This document shows positions 1-11,900 of a stretch of DNA of 64,000 nucleotides, one piece after another (the stretch's first letter is position 1; each line of letters starts with the position of its first letter). The notes beneath the pieces were generated by a model. The model ran no database searches. It was given only the letters and a program-made list of their open reading frames with translations, and was not told the origin of the DNA. Made by a program: the position numbers and the translations under genes. Origin of the DNA: Pachyseris speciosa (Eukaryota > Cnidaria > Anthozoa > Scleractinia > Pachyseridae); NCBI GenBank assembly GCA_016490735.1, contig JAEMWC010001634.1, positions 1 to 64,000 on the forward strand. The letters are read 5' to 3'.

Positions 1-49
1 AGGCGGCTCTAAACCGTTACATTCTATTTTCACTTCGACTTTGTGACCC
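1..49 (-). CDS. Possible partial exon at left edge (unidentified, minus strand)
   Basis: Read on the minus strand, an acceptor (TTAATTAG) at 51-50 is followed by an open frame giving GHKVEVKIECNGLEPP up to the window edge. The alternating hydrophobic pattern with one cysteine looks like a beta strand of an extracellular domain. The other two frames stop early. It would belong downstream of the signal-peptide exon at 3608-3692, but the phases (phase 2 needed here, phase 1 there) require at least one further exon that I could not find. Sixteen codons are too few for a family call. Confidence 0.25.
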
Positions 50-3000
50 CTAATTAAGGTGAGGGTTGTCTAACCGAAATATTGAGCAAAATTATTCAAA
101 CACATTTTTATGCTCTTCGATCAGCTCTGCATTTTAGAAGCTGTTTTATTTAGTCCATTGCGCAGACTTGATCCTGATTAACACGGAGATCCAGCGGAAA
201 ATGTTTTGTTATTCCAAGGCGTGATTGCAAGTTTCATAGAAGTCATTGATACCGATAAGTGATCATGTACTAAGACACCAGACATTGGTCTGCTAGTGCA
301 TTAATCCGCGATGTTTGTGCTCGCTGAGTTAAATACAACCATTGTCAACTCCCCGCAACTTTGTTTTGTACTATTTTTTGAACTTTTGTGTGAACAACCA
401 AATTTACATGTTCTCAGAGAATTTAAACTGCGATCCTTCGCAGCATGAAGGGAAACGTATTAAGCTCTCCTGAATCCAGTAGATTATCGATCCAAACTAC
501 AGGGTTTTACGGTAATCTTTTTGTACTTAGTTACAAGCAAGTCTCGCTATTTCGTTATTCTCGACTTCTCAGTCGTTTTGGGCCTGATCATGACTACTCA
601 AGGCAAATCCATGTTTGGCCTCTCCAACACGCGCGAATATAAGACCTCGTTCCTCGCGGGTTCTCTCCTCCCCATTCCCCACGCGTTTTGCCACCATCAC
701 TATCTTGTTGTACTTCCTATTACAGTGTTCGAGTGTTACCACGCTTGATATGCGTAACAAAAATCAATGCTTTTAGATTGTGTGCCTGCGATCCAGCCTG
801 TAATAATTCAGTAGTGCCGGAATCCGTTTTATAAGCCAAGCGGACCTTTTTACCATCGTCCATATTTTCAACAAATGCGACGCCCAGAGCACAGCTGAGT
901 ACTCGTGATCCATCGAGAGTAACATAACACGATATGTGGGATAAATAAATCCGCTGAAAAGTGGGGAAATACAGCGACTGAAAAACGGGCGATGCGAGCG
1001 ACCACGACGCAGTTTGCTTGAAGACCTCTCAAGCTTTGAACTTGTTTATGTTAAGGTCCAGCGCAAAAGAATAGTTATAATAAAGAGTATTTTTATGTCT
1101 GTCATTGGTCTGAGTTTCTGTGATTCTTGCCCTTTGTATACAAGGCTCCGATTACTGCCATAAGACGCTAATGAAATGCGATGCATTATCTGAGCCTAAA
1201 ATAAATTCTTTCCAAAGGATTATTTGATGATGCAGACGGCCTCGGGATACCTGCCTTGAAACCATGCCATTCAAAATAAAGATCGAAAAAGCGCTATCTC
1301 GCTGAATAATTCAAAATGTGATTCGTTACAAACAAGCGACAAACAGGATAGAATCGCGAGCTATGTTTTGGTACCCGATAGGGGATCGATTCCAGATATG
1401 TGCCACACAAACGAAACTGAAGAAAGATGGTCGGATAATGGAAGGAATTTCAACCGAGAGATTGTCAGAAACATCTGGAATTCCTTGGGCTTGTTTTCTT
1501 TTCCGATGATAATTTCCCCGCCCTTCGAGAATTTCTTGCACATGTTGTAAACACCATATTTCAACCCATTTGAAGACCTTTTAAGCCGTTAACATGCATT
1601 GTGATAAGTAGATCGGAAGTCAGAAATTGATTTTGGCCATAATCCCCGTGATTTTCGGTTTTGAACGGAAAACACTTACCAGTCTTAGGTTTTGTGGTGG
1701 CATTTCAAGTATCGTCATTATTGCCGTGCCAAATTTATTTGCAAATTTCGAAGAGAGACCTCAAGATTTTATTTCACCCCGGAATTTAATAACGTTTACT
1801 TTCCCCGCTTCCCTCCAGTTTTTGTCATGTGAATTTTATTCCTCGTGTGTTTCGTGTGCAAAGAGAAGCTGCTTGGTACTGAGGGTTTCGCAAGCAGGTA
1901 AGTTGAAATCGGGAGCAAAATAGATTCAATTTTTCTAGCATCAAAGTGGCTTGAAAAAAAAAACGCCTGGTTTAAGGGTGCACCCGTTACAGCATTGTGA
2001 TAACTGGCTTTTAATACACGGCAGAACAGACACGACTGAACCGAAGCTCACAAAAGGAAATTCAATGTGCCTGCACACTTCTGGATCTTTCTCAACAACT
2101 TTACCTTCCCCAGAATAGCTTAAGGGAATGTGTACGTGTTCTGCCACTCCAAAACAAACAAAGACCTCTACTTTTCTTCATTGATCTTGGAGCTAAAGAG
2201 GGCAGATGACATATATAACCGCGTGGACTTATTATAAATTCTAATGTGCTTACTTTAAGCATACAGAACTCTTAATAGAACTGATGGGAATAAAAAAATA
2301 TTCTGCACTATAACAACAAGTCCCCTTGACTGTACCAAATGTTGCAAGTTTGTTTACGATTTAACAAAGTCGAGCTCACTACCTTTTCCTTTTGTAGTTT
2401 CGATCACGTTGGGTGGGTTTTCAAGCGGTTTACGCCATAATGGAACCTGACCAATTAAACAAAGTTTATATTCATAGGAATATTCAATCAGATTCAATGC
2501 GGCCATGCATGGATGAAGACACGAAATTTTAAACGATCCAAGGTATTGGTGCAAATTCCTTATTCACAAAAACACAATACTTTTGTGATCTGGAGGAATT
2601 TTCTTGGCTGCAAACGCTGCGAGTGTGTTGCAGCTATGTTTGATTCAATTTTAGTTATGACAAAATCCTCCAACACGAATAATATTCTAGAGAGTTCGCC
2701 TAAGGACCTTAGTAGCAGACTTCGCTATCGAAAAATTGGCATGAACGTGAGTTTGCGAAAATCATTCACTTTTAGTCTGTCTGTCTGTGAAGGCGCTGTA
2801 GTCGGTCAGGTATATATATAGCCTCTTGTAGCTTGCCGTATAAATAATATAAAAAATAGTAACAACATATGTCAAACAGCCGTTTTTGCCTTCCAGTCCA
2901 GACTAAACATGTGGACAGTCGCCGAAAAATATATTATACAATTTTAATTTGAAAAAACTCGAAGGAAGACGCAATAACAGCCAAATTTATGGTAACTTAA

Positions 3001-3607
3001 GGACAACGTGTTCTGAAATTCAAACTACTTTTATGAGTCATCCAAGAATAGCAATTACTGCGAGCCTGTGTAAATAACCGAAAAACACTTGTGCGAAATC
3101 GATTGTTTGGGTGTACACAACCAACATAGCATTTACGATCTGTTTTTCCAGCTCCAAAACATCGCCTTCGAAAATTCTTCGTTAACGTGCATCACATTGA
3201 GATGATTTCTATCCAACGATAGGAATAAACAAAAACTAAGGCATTACGCTTATCTTCTGTCAGACAGTACTCAGAATTGTCAGTATTTGAGACAGCTGAA
3301 TATGAAATCGGACCCCGTGTGTTCCTCGTGTGCGTGTTTTGATCAAACCAGAAATCTCGCGGTGCGTTTAAGACGGATATTCGCTCCGGGAAAGAATAAC
3401 CACGGCTATTAATCAACCAACTAAAAGTCAAATCTCACGGAGAAAGTTCAACAGAAACGTGAATTAAGGCCGTCTATTGTGACCGAGAGCTCGATATAAA
3501 ATGAACATAACGGCACATTGAAATTCACGCGATCTGTAGCTTTGTTGGCATCCATTTAAAGGGAGCACGTATACTTAAATTACAACAATCTTATGGTTTT
3601 TACTTAC
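50..3607. other. Presumed intron of the minus-strand secreted-protein gene; no other clear feature
   Basis: No exon could be supported here. A minus-strand stretch near 2385-2450 has an acceptor-like and a donor-like site around a short open frame (VPLWRKPLENPPNVIETTKG), but its phase does not fit the first exon directly. Other open frames of 60-100 codons look like chance. Confidence 0.35.
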
Positions 3608-3692
3608 CTTTTTGGGCTGTTACAATGGACAGAAGAACGACAAAAATCCAGGCAACAAGGTCCTTTCTGTGAAGAGACTTGTTTGAGTCCAT
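3608..3692 (-). CDS. First coding exon of an unidentified secreted or membrane protein (signal peptide)
   Basis: The minus strand reads ATG at 3692-3690, then 28 codons (MDSNKSLHRKDLVAWIFVVL followed by LSIVTAQK) and a strong donor, AAAAG|GTAAGT, at 3607. The peptide has a basic N-terminal region (HRKD), a hydrophobic core (LVAWIFVVLLSIV) and a small-residue cleavage site (TAQ), which is a textbook secretory signal. The exon ends in phase 1, the same phase that ends the signal-peptide exon of the ZP gene on the other strand. The gene runs leftward and its later exons are not resolved. The product class is not identifiable from the leader alone. Confidence 0.55.
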
Positions 3693-5775
3693 GTTTATCC
3701 GTCTTTGTTGTAGTCACTCAATGATGTTGTGAACTTCAATGGAACTGGTTTCGCGTCGCAGATTTCGTTACTTCGGCAGTTTAGTTCGTCTAGAACAGCT
3801 GTGCAACAATGCGGATTTTGTGACTTAACTCTAAACTGTTACAACCACAAGCTTAGACATAATCCACCGCACGCAGAGAAACAGCCATCAGAGAAAAAGT
3901 GTTAAAAGATCGACCTGGCACTCAACACGCTGTTGACGTTTGACGAGAACTTCGGTCGGTGAATTTGTGATAAGTCCGCTGACCGATTTACGGTTTTCAG
4001 AAGTTTCCGGTGACTAAACAAGCAAAAATTTATTTTGTGGGTTTAGGCATTCAAAGGGCATAAATACATAGGGGCGTAAGATTTGCGTCGCACACTGATT
4101 GCATAAGCCAGTTATGAGCTCACCGTCGGAACAAAATTGACATGGTAAACTTGCAAATTGCCTATTTCACAGTCTTGCAGGAGTGACCCTGCTCGTGGAG
4201 GGCTCCTGGTCAGTGTGATGATTTTAAAGAATTTACTCCCAAATTTGTTATCGATTACAAACTTTCCGCCGACACGAAAGCGAGAGAAATAAAATTCGTG
4301 ACGCGAAAGTCTAACATATCCCTCCCCTCTACCGCCCCAACCTCTCTCTCTTACGCGTCTCGTACACGCGTGTAGGCATCATGCACAAGCGTGTTTCCGC
4401 TCGCTCCAGATACGCTGTGTCCGTCCGATCCCAGTAGAAGTTATTTTTACCTTCCAAAGCTACCCCAAACTTGACAGTGGCCTTATTAGCCCATATTAGT
4501 GCCATTAGTGGCGTCTTCTAAGTCGCGTGCTCAAGGCCACTAAATTGGATTTTTGACAAAATCGAATCAACACCGTCGATTGTCTGTCTATGCACTTATA
4601 ATCTCATCCTTTGAACAGTGAAATAAATCTTCAAGGATGCACATGGCGGCCCATATCGAGTGTTCTTAAGCCCCTGCCGATTTACAAAGATCCAGATTGC
4701 GTTCTCAAATCACTCTCTGTTATCGCCATAAATGAATTTCAACTCCATTTTCATCTTAATTGTGACATATTTATTGAGCATCTGATTTGTTTATAAAATA
4801 AAAATGTCGTATTAATATCCGCGAAAATTTTCCCACGGTTTCATGCCTACCCTATAGTATTACACCGCCGAAGGCAAGGTGACCTCGCTCGAAACAAGAA
4901 GTGGGCAAATCTAGAAAAATTTTGGCGAATAAAGCCAATGGGACTCTCTGTCTCTCTCTTCCAAATCGAGACAATTAATCAAATTACTGATAAAAAAGAG
5001 TCTCTTCATTTCCGATAAGATCAAATTGTTTTAGATCACGCCCCTAAAAACACTGATAAGCTGACACTTTTGTATGTTATGTCTGCGTCGAATGTTATGC
5101 CGTAGAATGAATGGGTCTCCAGAAAGATCATTTGTTCCAGTTACCGCGCCCGCTAATTAGAACGTTAGAGGAAAACTAACTTGAGCGATAGAAATACGAA
5201 GTATTTAGTTGAATGGTTGGCTCCCAGTAAGTTAAAGTTAGGGCCACCTACCTGTCTAAAATATACAGACACACGGAGAAAGGTTCCAGTCAGTATATTA
5301 GCTTTCGGTTTTAATTCTTCCTGCTTAAGAATAAAAGTCACATAACAGTTTGTTTAAGTTAGAGCCGTCCTGTATACGTGGCTAATCACAAGACTCAGTC
5401 CGATTAGGTGAACAAATTGACCCCTTTCATTGCTTATAATTTCTACTACCAGCCCAAAATAGTATGAGTGCGAGTTCGTTTCAAAATTCGCATAACTACG
5501 TTTTTAATAAGCTGCATAGATAAACAGTATTGTTTGAGCGCCAAAGCGAGAGCCCCTTAGCTATTTGTCACTCACACTGACTCTTTCGTGGCATCATGAT
5601 CAGCCAGCAACTGCTGCCGAGTGCCATCAATCAAATCAATCAAATGATTTTAAAATTACTGGAGCCATGTCAGTTTATTTGGGGCTCGTATATAATTTTT
5701 GATGTTTTTGTGTTTGGTTGGTTAGTTAGTTTCTCATAATTTCTCCCCGAAAACGGTTGATTTAATTACAACCTG
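3693..5775. other. Intergenic DNA, no gene seen
   Basis: This is the 5' flank of the minus-strand signal-peptide gene. It contains scattered AT-rich sequence and a pyrimidine-rich stretch near 4320-4350, but no supported exon, RNA gene or promoter element. The 61-codon frame at 4611-4796 has no coding character. Confidence 0.5.
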
Positions 5776-6095
5776 AGGCCCGTTTCAAACGTCGTGCCAC
5801 TGCCGTGTGAAACTCAATTAATCCGCGAATTAAATTTGACTTAAGCACGACGTTTGAAACCAAGTCGTGCTACAGCCGTGTCGAGCTCAATTCATAAATT
5901 AACATTTTGGGTTTGCTTCGTACAACGGCTAGTCAGTGTTTTAATTACGGCACCTTACGATTCTGGACTGGGCGACAACTTTTTATTGACTTTATTCGAC
6001 GGAATTAAATTCGACGTCTGAAACCAAGTCGTGCTGGAACCGTGCGACAGTCAAGCCAGCTAAGCACGGCAGTAGCACGACGTTTGAAACGTGCC
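5776..6095. mobile_element. MITE-like palindromic element with terminal inverted repeats
   Basis: The left end, AGGCCCGTTTCAAACGTCGT, is mirrored by the right end, ACGACGTTTGAAACGTGCCT, with GCACTGCCGTG-type sequence continuing the pairing inward. Shorter internal copies of CACGACGTTTGAAAC occur near 5848 and 6010. At about 320 bp with no coding capacity, it fits a non-autonomous DNA transposon. A target duplication is not clear. Confidence 0.65.
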
Positions 6096-7564
6096 TGAGA
6101 AATGGATTTGAAAAATCACTCCGACGAGGCAGGCTTCTCGAAACACCGATACTTGCTTGGCCATAAAACCATTAATTATCGGCAAGATTATCGCGATCAG
6201 TTTGAAAGACAAAATTTAAAAGGCTTTTTATTTTTGTGGAACGCATAAGATAAATGGCGCCTTGAAAATATTACCATTAATCGACGAAACTGTACCCTTT
6301 TGGACCATTCTTGGTATTGATAATTGTAAATTCATGTCTCAATTCGTTGTCCTAACGACATCCGGTATTAGACGTATTAATGATAGATATTGACTGATAT
6401 AGCAACTCGTGGAAGCCGCCGGGCGTATAACCCCTTTGTTTTTATGGCAAGCGACACGAAAAGTTCAGAGTTCATTCCTTTCTATGATTCATTTGTGATG
6501 TTCTGATGACAAGATCGGATCAAGATGAGCCAACGTATGGGCACCTCAAGTCTGCCCCTTCCATACAAAAAGACAATCCAAAAACTGTAGAAGAGAAGTG
6601 GAGAAGTTGGAACAGAAGCCAGATAAAATGGAAAAGAATGGTTAAGATGCCGCAATTCTGAATTCGTTTATTCGCGCAAATTTACTTAAGAATAATCATT
6701 TAGGGTGCAATTCGCTTGAGAGGTTTTGATGTATCATGCCACGCTATGGAAGTCACGAGAACAAACCCACTCCTTCGGCTCTAAGGTGACTAATTTATCG
6801 GTTTACTCAGTACAAGAAGGCTAAGCTTAAGACCGACTTTACGATCAAACCATGTAAATTATTGAAGGCCATATTTTATAATAAGACCCGTGCAGCTTGA
6901 TTGTCACGGAACGGCTCGATAGCGTTCATGAACGATCACATTCAGAATTTGTTCAGACGTTCAAGAAGCCAGAGAAGCCTCTTGCAATAGCATTAAAAGA
7001 CAGCACCACAGAATGTTATTGATCCATGGCTGTTGTATGAAATTATAACCAAACCTTCTACTTTGTTGCGTAATAAGGCCACTAGCTATTCAGTAACTTT
7101 TTAATATTTGAATGGATACACCCTTGATTTTTTTTCTCTCAGGAAAAATGAAGAAAATGTTTGGAACGTTCTGTATACCGACTTGCTTTCAACGGCCACG
7201 CTTATCACTTTATTCTCTTGTAATGAATCTTGGCTGAGAACTCCATAACATGACGTTTGGATTGGGCTCAATGACGACTGAAGCCAGCCAAACTGGATTT
7301 TCTATCAGTCAAAACAAATTTATTAAATTCTGTCATTTATTATTTTAATAGATCCTTTGCGTTTTTGAGTCGATAATATTTAATGCACGAGTTGTTTTTA
7401 ATTCACAAGTTCCGATAGAATTTAGATCAATTATCACTTTGTTAGCTGTTTTTAGGTTATCGGTGGGGTCATCTTCATTGTCAGTGGGACTTCAATGCCA
7501 TCCATTGCCGGCATCAATCACCTCCAGTCTAATGTCTGGTTACGCAAGCCATTTAAGCCGAGTT
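6096..7564. other. Intergenic DNA, no gene seen
   Basis: AT-rich sequence without a supported exon, RNA gene or obvious transposon terminus. Confidence 0.5.
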
Positions 7565-8966
7565 TTCCTTAACAATCATTGACAATTATCATTTTGCTCA
7601 TGTTTATGAACGACAAGTTTTGTTTGATTAGTTTTGCCTCCACAAGTTTTATTTGCTGAATCCGAATGAACAAGTTTTCTTTGACAAATATTCACTGTAG
7701 CCAGCAATTCAATTACACAGCGGACGACAATTTTCTTGACAAGTTTTCCTTGTTGACCCGCACAGACGAGCAAGTTCTGCAATGTGTCAAGTTTTTCCTT
7801 GACAAATGCACTTGTAACTAGAACAAGTGCACTTGTCAAGGAAACACTTGACAAGGTTTTCTTTAGGGTCCACAATAGGGTTCCCAGATCCCGCTTGCCC
7901 TCCATTTTTGCCTGTAAAACCCGCCATCCGGCTCATTTTTAATTGGGAATCCCGAACCCGCCCACTTTTCAAAGACGTTTTTGCGTTGATTAGTAATTTG
8001 TTAAATAATAATTAACGCAGAAACTTAATTGAAATGAACATTACAAAAAAGCTATTTTCAGATCATGAAAGGCTTTTAATTAGAAGTTTACACATACAAC
8101 CATTTTATCTAGAATGCTATAGAACTTTCTAACGTCAAGACAAGCTCTTCCAACTATAGCATTTCTAGAATGCTATAGAACTTTCTAATGTCAGAGCGTT
8201 ATATATTTCATATTAAATAATGCACTATAGAGCTCTTCTAACTAGAACACTTCTAGAATGCTATTTTTTAATAGAACTTTCTAATGTCAAGACCTGCACT
8301 TTTATGCTTAGGAAGGCATTTCCGCTTGCACCAAGCTCGCACCCTTTTCATAATAAATGGCGACGCAAATTATAATGTCGCATGCTTCGTTTCCCGGTTT
8401 GTTCGGTGAATTAAACTGTCGCCGCTATCCGGCGTGGCCATACTGGCTGCAACAAACCACTTAGCGCGGGTAGAAAGGTCGAAAGACTTCAAAAACTAAA
8501 ACAAAATCGGGACTGAGAACATTGAAGTCAAGAATACAAACCCAAATGTGTTAAATTGACAAATGTCATTTATGTCAGAGGCAAACACAAAAGATCGCAA
8601 TAGGACTCAAAGTCCTCATACGGTCTGATACTAAAGTGGGATAAGTGATAATGGATACGTTTGACAAGTCCTGACAGGCGGTTTTTGCGCTGGTCAACTT
8701 AGGATGAAGTCACGTTGGAATTGAAATCCCGTATCCAGTTCTGTTTCCCTTGCCAATCTCGCATCCCAACCCTATAAAAATACGAAATCTCGCTCCCACT
8801 CGCAACTGAAATTCCCGCTTCCCGCCCCTGTTTTCAGCTCAAATCTCGAATGTCACCGCGAAAAAAAAGCAATCCCGCATCCCGCCAAACCTATTGGGGA
8901 CCCTCTTTCTTTACACACCAGCAAATAAAGTTTGTCAAGTCAAAACTTGTCAAGGAAAACTTGATC
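7565..8966. repeat. Repeat built on AACTTGTCAAGGAAAAC, interrupted by a second element
   Basis: Both flanks of the 7865-8904 element carry many imperfect copies of ACAAGTTTTCCTTGACAAG in both orientations (7610-7860 and about 8930-8966). They look like the two halves of an older repeat split by a later insertion. The 109-codon minus-strand frame at 7576-7905 is a by-product of these repeats. Confidence 0.45.
7865..8904. mobile_element. Non-autonomous DNA transposon, about 1.04 kb, nested in an older repeat
   Basis: The left terminus AGGGTCCACAATAGGGTT matches the reverse complement of the right terminus (AGGGTCCCCAATAGG). The flanks TTTTCTTT and CTTTCTTT could be an imperfect 8-bp target duplication, as hAT elements make. 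Inside, a TTCTAGAATGCTATAGAACT unit repeats three to four times at 8105-8290. There is no transposase frame. The superfamily call is tentative. Confidence 0.5.
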
Positions 8967-11900
8967 GTCCGTAACCGGCTTTATGTACGAGTGTGTTTTG
9001 GCCGGTAAGAATACCGGTAGATTTCGGAAACATTAGCATATCTATGCTACTCTGTAAAGAGGAATCTACTTAAATTATTTGTGTGTACTGTGTATGTAAC
9101 GGTCTAGTCACTTGCGCGGAGAAGAACATTTTGATGGGAATCAAGGCCAAGGATATCACGCGAAGAGTGGGGATTCAAAGGGCCAACTTACTCAATTTAC
9201 CAAACCCATTTCGCCTTCAGAGAGGCATAAGTCCGGAACTAACTTTCGCCATCTATCCCAGTAGTTCAGTTTCTACTGTCCTGAGCGGCCATGAACTAGC
9301 ACAAGTGAAAGACCGAGATGCAAGAAAAATGACAAAAGGCATTCACCAAAGTATCTTGCCAAAACGTCGCTCTCGTCAACACGCTGTGGATGAGTTCTTT
9401 TCTATATTAACACTGTCCTGAACTGAGCTAATTGACGACCGCACGACAAAGCATGTCATATAACTTTTTCTCTGAATGATTTCTAGATACGCCTGCAGGA
9501 AGTATCAGTTATTTCGATCATCAAGTTTTTTTCGGAGCATCAATCTTGTTTTCATGCTTGTATACAAGGTGTTAATCAATTCATCCATCCCATTATGAGA
9601 AAAAAAAAGGAGAAAGAAAAAAAATTCATTCATCATCATGGGGTCGATTTGAAAAAAAAGTTGTCCTACCCACAATCCTTAGGGCCGTAAGCGGCATTTT
9701 TTGTACCTACGGCGGTAATCGCCAAAATTTGTATTTAACGGCCGTCCTGGATGAGACACTAGTCAAGGCTAAGGCCAGATTTTACGACAGGCAACACAAG
9801 CTCGGGAGCGTTTATAATGACCGTTCAACCGTTTCGTAATAGTTACTTATATAGCACAAAATTCATTAAAAATATATGCATGCTTTATAGCATAATTAAA
9901 AAGGGTTTATTAGAATTTAACGGTAACATACAGGAATCAAAAATAAAAAGCTGAGAACTAAACCCAAATGTGGAATGTTGACGTTTTTTTAACTGTGCCT
10001 GTAATGTTTTCCGCCGTTTCAGGGTAATCCTGTTAATAGCGGATGGCTCAACGTAACTTTCATTACAAACACTCCCTGAGCTTGGGTTACCTGTGATTTG
10101 GCAACTAACTGATGTTCCGTTTCTTTCTGTAATGCCATACTGCCTTCCATCTTCTGCAGCCCTGTTCCTTTTCTGAGGAGAGGGGATGTGGAATCAGAAA
10201 AGAAACCCTCTTGCGTTGCTCGAGTACAGCCTTGAATTAAGGCCAACCTGTTATAATTAGCCTCCGAACACCAATCTACGATCCGGGGAGAATGTAACCA
10301 ACATTTTCTTTTCAAATTATCTCTTCACTTTGAGACGCAGAAATGTGAAACTGAAGGGGAAAAAAGAAGCCTTTCCGGATTTGCTCTGAGTGAAACATTT
10401 TAACACTAAATTGAGCGACCTCTGGACTCAGTGACCAAGGAAATCTAAAACTGAAGGAAAGGTATAGTTTCCGGAAACGATTATTGAAAAGTGATAACAT
10501 TTAGTTGAATAGTCGTTGTACTGAATGTGTGCTGGATTTGTCTGTACAGTGGGAGAGGCCTGCAATGTGTACAGGAGGTCACAGTTTGTGGATAAGCCGC
10601 AGTGTGTAATTGGCAGAAGCTTACTCAGATCAAATTCTCTACTCTGGAGTAAGACCCCACTTGGTTTGCGTTTTGCGCAAAGGTTTTACACTTCCAAAGC
10701 CGTAAGTTACGAGTCGAAGGGACGCGATCCAACTGCCTTCGTGATCATTTCACTGGCTGTCAAGTTAAGGAAGAACGTTTTTTGCTAAACGCAGTTACAC
10801 TCGAAATGGAAGGTACAAGAGGCGAAAAACAGTGACGTATTTCTCGAATTAATGCTGCGAATAACAACCCTCTGAGGTATCCAGACGAGACGTAGTTAAG
10901 AAGGAAGCACCCTATAGCGAGAAGAATAGAAAAACATCGCACCCCGCCTGTGGTCTGTTCTAAAAATATGAAAAGACAAAGGAATGGTGTTTCGACTCGC
11001 GGTTTGACTTCATTTGTCCTTCACTGCACCGATGACTAATTACCACATTCTCTATAACACTCACGGAACTCAAATCGAGGCAGATGCTTCTGCAGTCCTT
11101 GACTGTTGTTCCTAGAACCTAAAAGAAACTTAAAGGTAACTCTGGTTTCGTCAAACCTATAAAATCTGAAGTTTTCGCGAAGGACTTAAACATTTCCGCT
11201 CACTCCTACCAACGAACTACAACAATCGCCTTTGCTGTGGCAGCCGGTTTCCTCTTCATATGAATTGATTATTTTATGAATGCTTCAGACATATAACTTG
11301 TTCCTGGTTTTTCTTCTGACTCATAGCATTGTACAAGATGGCTACTTGTAATTAATTCGGCACCATGTCGCAACACCGACTAAGCCCTTATAAGCGGGGG
11401 TGTATCGTTGTTGAGCAATACTCGTTCTTTTCGTCTTTGTCCAAAGGTTTAGTTCGGCCTTTCACAGTTGAATCATTCAGTGTAAATGGATTACTACTGT
11501 ACATTCTGGATCTTTAGAAACCTCTTGCAGATCAACGCTACTCGCGCTTAAGACTTTGATGTGAATACCGTCACGTCACGTGCCTGAAAATGACCGCTTG
11601 CAATTTCCTTCAGCGTTAGATATTTGCATCGTAGCCGGCACCGGCGATATTTAGTGTAATTGCATGACCAAAGGTTGAGGAGAATTGACTTAAGTCCAAA
11701 CAGACGCCTACAGTTTCGCAGACCTCGCGTCAGAGCCTTTGGTTTCCAAGCTCCGTCCAGATTTGTTTGATTTATAAATACTTTCACGTTTTTCCTTGTT
11801 TTAGTTTCGCTAATTACTTAACCGGCGACGCACAAGCAGCTAGTTGTAGTTTAGTGCGGGCAATCTACTCAAGAGGTTACGATAGACATTCTTTCAGGAA

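Noticed and set aside
2385..2450. Internal exon of the minus-strand secreted-protein gene
   Set aside because: Acceptor- and donor-like sites exist, but joining to the phase 1 first exon gives an early stop, and no other partner was found.
9083..9421. 112-codon plus-strand frame
   Set aside because: No signal, motif or splice-site support, isolated in repeat-rich intergenic DNA.
10019..10315. 98-codon minus-strand frame
   Set aside because: No family features; no neighbouring exons or regulatory signals.
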